Notes: a model not told the origin generated them from the letters alone. DNA of 24,819 bases from BS750m-G57 sp964392945 (GCA_964392945.1 CAYMSH010000038.1:1-24819); one strand, 5' to 3'; shown: positions 7,366 through 14,662, counted from the stretch's first letter. Made by a program: numbers and translations.

Positions 7366-9066
7366 ATGAGATTTGGAATCAGGATCCTCTCTGCCGTTTC
7401 AATCGTTACGCTTCTCTTGTCCTCTGTCTCCGCCGCCGCCAAACCCGCCGCACCTGCGGCCGACGGCGATTCGGGAAAGATCACGCTGACGTATGACAGC
7501 GGTAAGAGAGTAACGTGTCTTACCCCGCAATGGGCCAGCGGCGGAACCCAATTGAACGTAAGCGGTTCGATCGGAAAGGCCAATATCGGCGGCAAGAGCG
7601 TCGCTGTCAGCGGCTGGCAGTTGCCCAAGGGATGCAAGATCGGGATGGATTCCAACGGCGACAGCATTGTCAATACCTCGGAATACAAGATAGTCGCCAC
7701 TGGCGGTTCGACGGTGTTGACTGGCAAGATCGGTGACAAGGAGCTGGCGATTCGCTGCAGCGACGTAGCCATCAGCTACGACGCGAAGGAAGGTGAAGTT
7801 CGCAACATGCGCTGGCGTATGCAGGGCGTCTACGGATGGATCGGGCAGCTCGGATCGGTCCAGATACGCATTCTCGACGAGAATCTGGACGGTAAATACG
7901 GCAACAACGGGAAAGACGCCATCCAGATCGGCAAGTCCAGGATCGCGCTGCCGCTTCGGGGTAAACACATGATCGGCGAGGATTTCTACAAGCTCAAGAT
8001 ATCCGAAGACGGTTCCAGTCTCGAATACACCAGGCTGAGCGACGTTCCGGTCGGGCTGGTCCGAACTCCGTTTCCCGGTAAATATCTCGTTGGGCTCGTT
8101 CTTGACGGAAAGGCCGGCGCGTTCGATATCCAGGCCTGCAGCAGGAGCGGAATTCCCGCCGGCGACTATAGCGTGGTTTACGGCGTAGTGGGCAATCCCA
8201 GATCGCCGATCGCACTCTATCGCGGTCGCCGGGGCGGGGCGAATCTCAAGTACAACATCCAGGCCGACAAGAACAACCTCCTGCGTATCGGACCGCCGCT
8301 GCAACTTATTTTCAGCGCGTCATACAGGCAAGAGGAAAAGAAGCCCAGTCACAACAAGAACGACAAGAATAAGAAGCCCGTCAAGGTCAACAGGAAGCAG
8401 ATGACGCACAAGATCAGCGTCAATAAGCCCGAACGCGTGATCGGGGCGGCCGGTGAGGAATACGGTCCATTGGTATTTCCTAACGTTCGCAGCCCCAGAG
8501 GGCGTCCCGGCGTTATCGTCTACCAGGGCTCAAAAGCGCTTGCCAGAGTCGTTTTGCCGGAGAGAGAAGGCAAGCTGCAGGGCTATACGTACGAATTGCC
8601 TCGAAAATTCTCGCCCGCGAGCATCAGGGTTATGATGGTCGCGACAGTCGGCGGACTGGGAAAGGTCACGGGAGTCAGGACTCTCAAGCAGATTTACAAC
8701 AAAGAGGCCGCCGGCCCGCCGAAGACCGACAAACCGGCGGTTACGACTACCCCGTGGAAAAGGCCCGTCAAGTCCGTACGAACGGCCGTCAAGCCTAAAC
8801 CCAAGCCCAAGCCGCCGATAACCGCCAAACCAAAACCCAAGCCGACCACACCGCCGGTCGTCGTCAAACCCAAACCCAAGCCCAAACCGCCGACAACCGT
8901 TTCCAGCGACGAACAGAAAGCTTCTCGACTCCTGAAACTCGCGCGAAGCTACGAGAAGATGAATTTGAACGCCAAGTACGTTCAGACGCTCAGGAAGGCT
9001 ATCGAAAAGTATCCGAACACCAAGTCGGCGCTCACCGCCCAGGCGCTCCTGGCGGCGGGGCAGTAA
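7366..9066 (+). CDS. secreted protein with a Lys-Pro linker and TPR-like C-terminus, function unknown
   Basis: A 566-residue protein I do not recognise as a named family. Residues 1-24 or so form a Sec signal peptide (RFGIRILSAVS followed by a hydrophobic run and an Ala-rich end). Residues 30-340 are a beta-rich region with repeated dispersed Gly/Asp pairs; one stretch, DENLDGKYGNNGKDA, resembles a calcium-binding or dockerin-like Asp/Asn loop. Residues 340-370 are Lys/Asn-rich. Residues 475-510 are a linker of KPKPKP units. The last 55 residues or so (ASRLLKLARSYEKMNL to the end) look like one or two tetratricopeptide-type helices. There is no lipobox Cys. ATG 7366 starts the signal peptide, although its ribosome site is weak. 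It is monocistronic and is followed by a strong terminator. A cell-envelope role is inferred from export only. Confidence 0.8.
   Translation: MRFGIRILSAVSIVTLLLSSVSAAAKPAAPAADGDSGKITLTYDSGKRVTCLTPQWASGGTQLNVSGSIGKANIGGKSVAVSGWQLPKGCKIGMDSNGDSIVNTSEYKIVATGGSTVLTGKIGDKELAIRCSDVAISYDAKEGEVRNMRWRMQGVYGWIGQLGSVQIRILDENLDGKYGNNGKDAIQIGKSRIALPLRGKHMIGEDFYKLKISEDGSSLEYTRLSDVPVGLVRTPFPGKYLVGLVLDGKAGAFDIQACSRSGIPAGDYSVVYGVVGNPRSPIALYRGRRGGANLKYNIQADKNNLLRIGPPLQLIFSASYRQEEKKPSHNKNDKNKKPVKVNRKQMTHKISVNKPERVIGAAGEEYGPLVFPNVRSPRGRPGVIVYQGSKALARVVLPEREGKLQGYTYELPRKFSPASIRVMMVATVGGLGKVTGVRTLKQIYNKEAAGPPKTDKPAVTTTPWKRPVKSVRTAVKPKPKPKPPITAKPKPKPTTPPVVVKPKPKPKPPTTVSSDEQKASRLLKLARSYEKMNLNAKYVQTLRKAIEKYPNTKSALTAQALLAAGQ
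8788..8892 (+). repeat. in-frame Lys-Pro repeat (KPKPK units)
   Basis: Three clusters of alternating Lys-Pro codons (aaacccaagccc-like), separated by ITA and TTPPVVV spacers, code for a rigid, positively charged linker inside the secreted protein. The DNA repeat is imperfect and keeps the frame. Confidence 0.8.
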
Positions 9067-9124
9067 GGCTCCCGGGCTAGTTTTCAGGCGGCCTTGGTCT
9101 GACATCGCCGATAGGGCGCAAGAC

Positions 9125-9165
9125 AAACGCCGTCGGCGGCGCGATAAGCGCTGCCGACGGCGTTT
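9125..9165 (+). terminator. intrinsic terminator after the secreted protein gene
   Basis: AAACGCCGTCGGC (9125-9137) pairs with GCCGACGGCGTTT (9153-9165). The stem continues inward through a G-U pair and GCGC/GCGC to a GATAA loop. TTTTGTTTTG follows. It may also serve the VOC gene arriving on the other strand. Confidence 0.88.
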
Positions 9166-9183
9166 TGTTTTGTCAGGTGAGTT

Positions 9184-9498
9184 CTACGCCGTTTCCTGCA
9201 TCAGTTCGATCGGGGCTGTATCTTCCATTATGAAGGCGATCGTCAGGCCGGGGAATACTTCGAACGGCTCGATCAATACGTTCTTGCCTTCGATGGCGGC
9301 CTGGATGTCGTCGACCATGAACGCAGCGTGGGGATGTTCCTGCAGTTCTTTGGGCATCGGGCTGTCGTCGTCAAACCGCAGCCACTCGATCTTGAAGTCC
9401 GAAGCTTGCGGATCGGTGTAGTACAGCTTTCCGTCGGCCATGTACTCTTCGCCTTCGTGGGTGTCTTTTGTGGGGATGCCAATGTGGTGGAATTTCAT
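9184..9498 (-). CDS. VOC (glyoxalase/dioxygenase fold) family protein
   Basis: A 104-residue single vicinal-oxygen-chelate module. It begins with the beta strand MKFHHIGIPTK, with His4 or His5 as a metal-ligand candidate, and continues with WLRFDDDSP, HAAFMVDDIQAAIEG and a C-terminal IELMQ strand whose Glu is the usual fourth-position ligand. VOC proteins bind a divalent metal and act as isomerases, epimerases, lyases or dioxygenases on small oxygenated compounds. An AGGAG site lies 5 nt before the ATG. It is the second gene of a two-gene operon, 32 nt after the cupin isomerase, and diverges from the dhaK operon. An epimerase or isomerase step on the same substrate is a reasonable inference. 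The length is short but normal for one VOC module that dimerises. Confidence 0.82.
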   Translation of the reverse strand: MKFHHIGIPTKDTHEGEEYMADGKLYYTDPQASDFKIEWLRFDDDSPMPKELQEHPHAAFMVDDIQAAIEGKNVLIEPFEVFPGLTIAFIMEDTAPIELMQETA

Positions 9499-9530
9499 GT
9501 CTGCTCCTGGAGGTTAGAATGTTTTCGATA

Positions 9531-10097
9531 CTAGAATTTGACGCCGGGGTTTGTGAATCTCAGTCCGTCATTGTCGTGGAATGTCGCGTATTCGGTTACT
9601 ATGGCGCCCTCTGGTCCGCCCAACATGAAATGCATTGCTTCGGGGCGGTTCAGCGCGTCGATTTCGCCGATCGGTACTTCCTTGACCTGTCTTGCGGTAA
9701 TATATTCAGCCTGGCTGGCGGGAGTTTCCACGGGGCAAGGCACGGTTTCTTCGCCCTCAGCGAAGGTGTAGATCATTCCATGCCTGACCTGCCAACTCTC
9801 CATTTTCGCCGCTACATCTCCTGCAGGGACGTGCGAGTGTTCGACTATCATCTGCCCGGGAAGCAGGAAGATTTCGTGTCCGAAGTACTTGTGTTCAGGG
9901 TCGTTAACCCAGAATACGCCCGCCATGCCGGCTCCTGTGAAGTCACCGAGTCCGAAGTCGGTGGCCCACATTTCGTTCCGCAGCTTGTCGGTCACCGGAT
10001 AGTGAAAAGACTCCATCATCGCGAAGTATGCGTCTCGGGCCTTTTCGACGAGGAACTGTCCATCGGCGTCGTAGAAGTCGCTGTTTTCAAGTTTCAC
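9531..10097 (-). CDS. cupin-fold sugar isomerase, D-lyxose/D-mannose isomerase-like
   Basis: A 188-residue cupin. EIFLLPGQMIVEHSHV carries His87 and His89; Lys98 and Glu100 follow in AAKMESW, and His174 in YATFHDNDG completes a typical 2-His/Glu/His metal site. The order and the MESW context recall the YdaE/D-lyxose ketol-isomerase family, which interconverts aldose and ketose with a divalent metal; the match is from memory. The start is a GTG at 10097 with AAGGAG 7 nt upstream. A longer frame reaches 10238, but its 47 extra residues are Arg/Ser-rich and look non-coding. With the divergent kinase/LsrF genes it could make the ketose that DhaKL phosphorylates (inference). Confidence 0.78.
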   Translation of the reverse strand: MKLENSDFYDADGQFLVEKARDAYFAMMESFHYPVTDKLRNEMWATDFGLGDFTGAGMAGVFWVNDPEHKYFGHEIFLLPGQMIVEHSHVPAGDVAAKMESWQVRHGMIYTFAEGEETVPCPVETPASQAEYITARQVKEVPIGEIDALNRPEAMHFMLGGPEGAIVTEYATFHDNDGLRFTNPGVKF

Positions 10098-10168
10098 TGT
10101 TGTACTCCTTGAATCTGGTTCTTGCGTGCAGCGGCGTTTTTCCCTATCATTGGCCCCCTGTCGATCAG

Positions 10169-10190
10169 CCCGAGCACGGAGGCTCTCGGG
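10169..10190. other. hairpin in the leader region of the cupin gene
   Basis: CCCGAG (10169-10174) pairs with CTCGGG (10185-10190) around a 10-nt loop. It lies about 75 nt upstream of the cupin start in the divergent intergenic region and could sit in that gene's leader mRNA. It is unassigned otherwise. Confidence 0.4.
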
Positions 10191-10250
10191 AATTCGACTG
10201 TCGGGCCGGCATCTTTGGCTTGACTTCGAATTGGGCAAACCATAGATACT
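10191..10250 (+). promoter_or_regulatory. candidate dhaK promoter with flanking inverted repeat
   Basis: TTGACT (10220-10225) is followed by weak -10 candidates (GATACT at 10245-10250, 19-nt spacing, or TTAAAT at 10255-10260 with another -35). The repeat AATTCGA (10191-10197) / TCGAATT (10226-10232) brackets the TTGACT and could be a regulator site shared by the divergent operons. The hexamer assignment is uncertain. Confidence 0.4.
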
Positions 10251-10316
10251 GGGATTAAATTTCAGTATATGAAAAGCGTTTTAGCATGACAACATCTAAC
10301 TAGAAAGGCGAATCTT

Positions 10317-11318
10317 ATGGCTATGAAGAAGTTCATGAATGACCCGGCAAACCTCACCCCTGAACTGCTTGACGGTCTGTGCAGCGCTTTCGAGGATAAA
10401 CTGACCCTCGTAGACGAAAAGCTCGTATGCCGCGCCACACCCAAAGCCGAAGACAAAGTCGCTATCGTAACCCTCGGCGGCGCCGGTCACGAGCCGGCTC
10501 TCCAGGCGTTCGTCGGCGAAGGTCTTATCGATATCAGCGTTGTCGGCGACATTTTCGCCGCTCCGAATGGACCGAAAGTCTTCAAGGCGCTGCAGATGAT
10601 GAATCGTCCGGCCGGCGTGCTGTTTGTCGTGTTGAATCACGCAGGCGACGTGCTGAACGCCAATATCGCCATGGAAATGGCTGAAGACGCCGGACTCAAC
10701 GTCAAGATGATCCTGACCCACGAAGACATCGCACCCGGCGCCGATACCCCGATCGAAGATCGCCGCGGACTCGTCGGTTGCGTACCGCTGTACAAAGTCG
10801 CCGGAGCGGCCGCTGAAGCAGGCAAGAGCCTCGACGAAGTTTACGCCATCGCCGAACGCTTCAACGACAACATGGCCACTCTCGCAGTTGCGATGACAGT
10901 AGCCACTCACCCGCAGAACGGCGCCGAAATCGGCGAAATCGCCGACGACGAAATGGAAATCGGAATGGGCCAGCACGGCGAAGCCGGCACCGGTCCCTGC
11001 AAGATCATGACCGCCGACGAAACCGCCAAGACCATGGTCGAGCGCCTCGTATCGGCGATCGGCGTAACCAGCGGCGACAAGGTCCTGCTGACGATCAACG
11101 GTTCAGGCGCCACGACGCACATGGAAATGTTCCTGATCTACCGCGCCGCGAGAAAGGTTCTCGCCGACGCCGGTATCGAAACGGCCTGCTCGATGGTCGG
11201 CGAATACCTGACCGTGCAGGAAATGGGCGGCTTCCAGATGTTCCTGGCCAAGATGGACGACGAACTGATCGACCTGTTCAAGGCCCCGTGCGATTCGCCG
11301 TACTGGACCGTAAGGTAA
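10317..11318 (+). CDS. dhaK: dihydroxyacetone kinase subunit DhaK-like
   Basis: A 333-residue substrate-binding subunit of the two-component dihydroxyacetone kinase. Known DhaK proteins hold the ketone as a hemiaminal on an active-site histidine. The counterparts of the E. coli residues are all here with an offset of two: His58 in LGGAGHEPA, Asp111 in NHAGDVLNAN and His220 in GMGQHGEAG. The TLGGAGHEP loop carries Ala where the usual loop has Ser-Gly. The C-terminal ATTHMEMFLIYR region is also typical. AAAGG precedes the ATG. It is the first gene of a four-gene operon (dhaK, dhaL, lsrF-like, DUF1097). No PTS component DhaM is present, so the phosphate donor is unclear; ATP or an unlinked DhaM are the options. 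The ketone need not be dihydroxyacetone, because this family also includes erythrulose kinases. Confidence 0.92.
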   Translation: MAMKKFMNDPANLTPELLDGLCSAFEDKLTLVDEKLVCRATPKAEDKVAIVTLGGAGHEPALQAFVGEGLIDISVVGDIFAAPNGPKVFKALQMMNRPAGVLFVVLNHAGDVLNANIAMEMAEDAGLNVKMILTHEDIAPGADTPIEDRRGLVGCVPLYKVAGAAAEAGKSLDEVYAIAERFNDNMATLAVAMTVATHPQNGAEIGEIADDEMEIGMGQHGEAGTGPCKIMTADETAKTMVERLVSAIGVTSGDKVLLTINGSGATTHMEMFLIYRAARKVLADAGIETACSMVGEYLTVQEMGGFQMFLAKMDDELIDLFKAPCDSPYWTVR

Positions 11319-11345
11319 AGTTTCCACTCGAGAGGTAATACGATA

Positions 11346-11978
11346 ATGGCTGATACGATCAATGCTGACAATATCGTCGCGATGCTGCAGAAGGCGATTG
11401 TGACTATTCGCGAAAACGAAGGCATGCTGAGCGAATTGGACTCGGCTACCGGCGACGGCGATCACGGTTCTGCGATGGTTTCCGCGGTCGGAGCCGCGGA
11501 AAAGGCTATCGCCGAATGGGACAAGGCCTCGATCCAGAGCCTGCTGAAAGGCGTTGGTTGGGGCATGATGTGCATCGACGGCGGATCGACAGGACCGCTC
11601 TGGGGCTCGCTGTTCGTAGGTATGAGCAAAGGCGCCGGCGAGGCCGAAGCCCTTGATTGTCCAGCTCTGGCCAGTGCGTTTGAAGCCGGGCTCGAGAAGC
11701 TCCAGAAGCAGTCCAAAGCCGGCGTCGGCGACAAGACTATGATGGACGCACTCATCCCGGCTGTCGGAGCCGTTCGCACCGCCGCCGACGCTTCGGCAAG
11801 CGTCAGCGACGCACTGGCCGCTGCTGCGACAGCCGCCGCAGAAGGCGCAGCGGCGACTACCGAAATGCTCGCCAAGTTCGGTCGCGCCCGTAACCTCGGC
11901 GATCGCGTTATTGGTCACGTAGACCCCGGCGCTACGTCGATGTCGTTGTTGTTCAAAGCATTCAGCGAGGCCCTGTAG
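11346..11978 (+). CDS. dhaL: dihydroxyacetone kinase subunit DhaL-like (nucleotide-binding)
   Basis: A 210-residue all-helical nucleotide-binding subunit that transfers phosphate to the ketone held by DhaK. Asp32, Asp37 and Asp39 in LDSATGDGDHG are at the Mg-ADP-binding positions known from E. coli DhaL (offset two). MCIDGGSTGPLWG is the phosphate/ribose-binding segment, GVGDKTMMDALIPA is family-typical, and NLGDRVIGHVDPGATS closes the nucleotide site. An Ala-rich run (about 135-175) is the long amphipathic helix of the barrel. It lies 27 nt after dhaK with a GAGAGG ribosome site, and 39 nt before the lsrF-like gene. Separate DhaK and DhaL are normally paired with the PTS protein DhaM, which is missing here. 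Confidence 0.92.
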   Translation: MADTINADNIVAMLQKAIVTIRENEGMLSELDSATGDGDHGSAMVSAVGAAEKAIAEWDKASIQSLLKGVGWGMMCIDGGSTGPLWGSLFVGMSKGAGEAEALDCPALASAFEAGLEKLQKQSKAGVGDKTMMDALIPAVGAVRTAADASASVSDALAAAATAAAEGAAATTEMLAKFGRARNLGDRVIGHVDPGATSMSLLFKAFSEAL

Positions 11979-12017
11979 GTCCCGCTAGATTTCGATAGAA
12001 AACAAGGAAAGACAAAA

Positions 12018-12911
12018 ATGGCTGATCTAGACGGAGTTAACGAAGCTGGCAGTAGCGCCGATGGTTACGGGATAGGCGTCCCCGTTGAAACTAAACCGTA
12101 TTTCCTCAAGGGCTCCAACCACCTTGGTTGGGGAATGCAGGATCGCATGTCGCGTATGTTCTGCCCGAAGTCCGGCAAGACGGTTATGCTGGCGTTCGAT
12201 CATGGATACTTCATGGGCCCGACGTCGCAGCTGGAACGTATCGATCTGGCGATTCGCCCTCTGGCCGAATACGCTGACGTGCTGATGTGCGCCCGCGGAG
12301 CTCTGCGAGGCTGCATCCCGCCGACGTACAACAAGGCTATCTCGCTGCGATGCTCCGGTGGAATCTCGGTTCTGACCGAACTGAGCAACGAAGTGATCGC
12401 CGTGAACATCGAAGACGCCGTGCGGCTAAACGCTTCGGCGATGGCGATCCAGGTCCACATCGGCGGAAAGTACGAACGCAACACCATCGATAACCTGTGC
12501 AAGACCGTAGACGCCGGCATGAAGTACGGCGTTCCTACGCTTGCTGTCACCGCAGTAGGCCGCGAAATGGTCCGCGATCAGCGATACCTCGGTCTGGCCA
12601 CGCGTATTTGCGCCGAAATGGGCGCACAGTTCGTAAAGACATACTACTGCGACGAAGGCTTCGAGAAGGTAACCGCCGGTTGCCCGGTCCCGATCGTCAT
12701 CGCAGGCGGAAAGAAGCTGCCTGAACTCGACGCACTGAAGATGTGCCGCCGAGCCATCGACGAAGGCGCACTCGGCGTGGACATGGGACGCAACATCTTC
12801 CAGTCCGACGCTCCGGTAGCGATCCTCAAGGCCGTTCGCGCCGTAGTACACGGCGGCGAGACGCCCGAAAAAGCCTTCGAAATGTACGAGACGCTGAAAA
12901 ACGAACAATAA
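12018..12911 (+). CDS. lsrF: LsrF-like class I aldolase / 3-hydroxy-5-phosphonooxypentane-2,4-dione thiolase homologue
   Basis: A 297-residue DhnA/LsrF-family TIM barrel. E. coli LsrF transfers the acetyl unit of phosphorylated oxidised AI-2 to CoA, giving acetyl-CoA and dihydroxyacetone phosphate. From memory, similarity to LsrF runs the whole length: the start MADLD, LKG...WGMQ.R.SR.F, GKTVMLAFDHGYF (about 53-65), ADVLMC.RG, MVRDQRY (184-190), the Schiff-base lysine candidate Lys207 in QFVKTYY, CPVPIVIAGGKKLPE and GVDMGRNIFQSD. AAGGAAAG precedes the ATG. It follows dhaL by 39 nt. The kinase next to it is DhaKL rather than LsrK, and LsrG and the Lsr transporter are not in the window. The substrate may therefore be DPD-like or another phosphorylated ketose; aldol cleavage is an alternative to thiolysis. 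Confidence 0.88.
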   Translation: MADLDGVNEAGSSADGYGIGVPVETKPYFLKGSNHLGWGMQDRMSRMFCPKSGKTVMLAFDHGYFMGPTSQLERIDLAIRPLAEYADVLMCARGALRGCIPPTYNKAISLRCSGGISVLTELSNEVIAVNIEDAVRLNASAMAIQVHIGGKYERNTIDNLCKTVDAGMKYGVPTLAVTAVGREMVRDQRYLGLATRICAEMGAQFVKTYYCDEGFEKVTAGCPVPIVIAGGKKLPELDALKMCRRAIDEGALGVDMGRNIFQSDAPVAILKAVRAVVHGGETPEKAFEMYETLKNEQ

Positions 12912-12920
12912 ATCCTGCAA

Positions 12921-12958
12921 GGGTCCGTTATAAAGTCCAACAGACTTCTAATAGACCC
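12921..12958 (+). other. nested hairpin between the lsrF-like gene and the DUF1097 gene
   Basis: GGGTC (12921-12925) pairs with GACCC (12954-12958), enclosing AAGTC (12933-12937) with GACTT (12943-12947) around CAACA. There is no U-tract. It could tune expression of the membrane protein relative to the enzymes or stabilise the upstream mRNA end. Confidence 0.35.
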
Positions 12959-12984
12959 GTAACAGACTCTTAAGGAGCAATTGC

Positions 12985-13545
12985 ATGAGTTTCAAACAGT
13001 TCTTTCCGATTTCCGTTGGTATCGCTGTCCTGGCGTTCTTCCTGGTGTTGATTAACCTCGGTGCGTCAAAATGCCCCAACTACGGTCAGTATTTCATCCT
13101 GTGGGTCGCGTTCCAGACATGGGCTATGTACTTCATGGCCGGCTGCACCCTCCAGGGCGGAGTGAAAGTCCTGCTCGGGTATGTTGGCGGTATTACAGCT
13201 TCGATAGGCGTTCTGGCGCTCAACAGTTTTCTGATGGGTGTGATCGGCGCGGATATGGCTCTGCCCGTTGCGGTTCTGATCCTCGTGATCCCGATCATCT
13301 GCTTCGAACGCGTACCGATGTTTGACTTCATTCCCGCATGGTTTGTAGGTTCAGGTGCGTTCTTCGCCCTGATTACAATACGCGGCCTCGGGCCGGTGGG
13401 CGTCGCTCACTTGGAAGCGATGGGCGCCGAACTGTTCTCGTGCTTCATCGGCATCTGCTTCGGTATCGCAACCGTGATCCTTCGCGGCAAGTACGAAGCT
13501 TCGCTGAAGCTCGACACGCCTGCCGAGGCGCCGGCGGACGAATAA
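12985..13545 (+). CDS. DUF1097-type integral membrane protein
   Basis: A 186-residue protein with five or six hydrophobic helices: about 8-27, 35-52, 58-80, 85-104, 110-130 and 140-160. A short charged tail ends in PAEAPADE. The layout resembles the DUF1097 (YcdZ-like) family, whose function is not established. An AAGGAG site lies 7 nt before the ATG. It is the last gene of the dhaK operon, just before a strong terminator, so it may import or export the pathway substrate. That is inference from context; the family is not a proven transporter. Confidence 0.7.
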   Translation: MSFKQFFPISVGIAVLAFFLVLINLGASKCPNYGQYFILWVAFQTWAMYFMAGCTLQGGVKVLLGYVGGITASIGVLALNSFLMGVIGADMALPVAVLILVIPIICFERVPMFDFIPAWFVGSGAFFALITIRGLGPVGVAHLEAMGAELFSCFIGICFGIATVILRGKYEASLKLDTPAEAPADE

Positions 13546-13570
13546 GACGAGTTGATCTGACGAAATAACC

Positions 13571-13600
13571 AATGCCCGCAGCAGAAATGTTGCGGGCATT
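13571..13600. terminator. bidirectional terminator between the DUF1097 and DUF167 genes
   Basis: AATGCCCGCAGCA and TGTTGCGGGCATT form a 13-bp stem with one G-U pair and a GAAA tetraloop. It is followed by TGTTATG on the plus strand and by GGTTATTTCG on the minus strand. It lies between converging genes. Confidence 0.8.
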
Positions 13601-13613
13601 GTTATGCGCTCAA

Positions 13614-13922
13614 CTAATTCGGATCGGCCAGTCGGGCGCGCACATCGCCGGCCGACAGGTCCGCGATCCGGAACTCTTTGCGAGGATTTGTGAGTCCGGC
13701 GACAATTTCGACGTCCCGTTTGGATACGCCGAATGCTTTTGCCAGCGTCTTTGCGATTGATGCGTTGGCCCGTCCCTTTTCGGCTGCCGATGATGTGGCG
13801 ACTTTCAGGCAGTCTCCCAGAACGCCGACAACTTTGTCGCGTGAAGCGCCGGGAACGGCTTTGACGCAAAGAATTGCGCCGCCTGTTGAATCACGAACGG
13901 CAAGGTTTTCAATGTCCTTCAT
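13614..13922 (-). CDS. DUF167 (YggU-like) family protein
   Basis: A small basic protein of about 102 residues with the family core VKAVPGASRDKVVGV, then LKVATSSAAEKGRANASIAK and ADLSAGDVRARLAD at the end. DUF167 proteins are widespread and of unknown function. I chose the ATG at 13922 to fit the usual family length; a GTG at 13958 in the same frame would add 12 residues. Neither start has a clear ribosome site. It lies 67 nt downstream of leuD on the same strand, so co-transcription with leuD is possible. Confidence 0.82.
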   Translation of the reverse strand: MKDIENLAVRDSTGGAILCVKAVPGASRDKVVGVLGDCLKVATSSAAEKGRANASIAKTLAKAFGVSKRDVEIVAGLTNPRKEFRIADLSAGDVRARLADPN

Positions 13923-13989
13923 GAGGTTTGGGTTTGCTGGTTCAAACGTCAAAGGCACTGGTTCACTGAAGTGACCAGTCCGTAAGGCG

Positions 13990-14559
13990 TTATATGATTC
14001 CGATCTGTTTGGCGTATTCGAATACGCCGCCTGCTCGAATTATGTCGCCTACGTCGCCGAGCGGTTCGAGATCGTAGGTCTTCCCAGTTGTTGTGTTCGT
14101 CAGAACGCCGGTTTCGGTATCGACAGATACTTCATCGCCAGTGGATATCTCCTCCACCAGTCGCGTTGACGTTTCGAACGGCACGAGATATCCGCCGTTA
14201 ATCGAATTGCGGTAGAATATCCTGGCGTAGCTTTCGGCGATCACCAGGCGGCATCCGGCTTCTGCGATCGCCAGCGGCGCGTGTTCACGCGAGCTGCCGC
14301 AGCCGAAGTTCGAGCCGCCGATTATCACGGCGAATTCGCTGCGGTACTGTCCCTCGGCGACGAACGGCGTGTTGCCTTGGGGCAGCCCGGCCTGGGAGAT
14401 CGGGATCCCGCACATTGCGTACATGCCGAAATACTTTCGCTCTTCGGGGTCGGCGGGATTATAGCTGAGAAACTCGGCCGGGATTATCTGGTCGGTGTCA
14501 ATGTTGTCACCGGCGACAAACGCCTTACCGCTGATCACTTTTTCATTGTCGTTCTGCAT
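13990..14559 (-). CDS. leuD: 3-isopropylmalate dehydratase small subunit (LeuD)
   Basis: A 189-residue aconitase-family small (swivel-domain) subunit. With LeuC it converts 2-isopropylmalate to 3-isopropylmalate in leucine synthesis. GDNIDTDQIIPAEFLSY near the N-terminus, GGSNFGCGSSREHAP (about 75-89) and the RNSINGGYLVPF segment are diagnostic. The start is ATG 14559, with GGAG spaced 7 nt; ATG 14565 sits too close to it. LeuC is not in the window, so the subunit genes are either split or belong to a relative such as homoaconitase, which also has this small-subunit fold. It diverges from pyrF. Confidence 0.9.
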   Translation of the reverse strand: MQNDNEKVISGKAFVAGDNIDTDQIIPAEFLSYNPADPEERKYFGMYAMCGIPISQAGLPQGNTPFVAEGQYRSEFAVIIGGSNFGCGSSREHAPLAIAEAGCRLVIAESYARIFYRNSINGGYLVPFETSTRLVEEISTGDEVSVDTETGVLTNTTTGKTYDLEPLGDVGDIIRAGGVFEYAKQIGII

Positions 14560-14581
14560 TTTCATACTCCTTAGGCGGACC

Positions 14582-14610
14582 ATTCTAGCGACCCGGCGTT
14601 GATAACGAAA
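14582..14610 (-). promoter_or_regulatory. weak leuD promoter candidate
   Basis: On the minus strand TTTCGT (14605-14610) is followed after 17 nt by TAGAAT (14582-14587). The -10 box is good and the -35 box is poor. Confidence 0.35.
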
Positions 14611-14633
14611 GATGCTGTCGCACAAACTGCCAA

Positions 14634-14662
14634 TTGCCAATCGCCATGCCGTTGGTTATAAC
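14634..14662 (+). promoter_or_regulatory. pyrF promoter
   Basis: TTGCCA (14634-14639), 17 nt, then TATAAC (14657-14662). The leader would be about 19 nt and carries AAAGGA before the ATG. The element from 14633 is nearly the same as the gltS promoter. Confidence 0.65.

Noticed and set aside
7399..8304. Minus-strand open frame of about 300 codons opposite the secreted protein gene
   Set aside because: The plus frame has a signal peptide, promoter and terminator; the minus frame has none.
8788..8892. Repeats considered as a CRISPR or minisatellite array
   Set aside because: The repeats are short, imperfect and in frame, coding for a Lys-Pro linker inside a gene.
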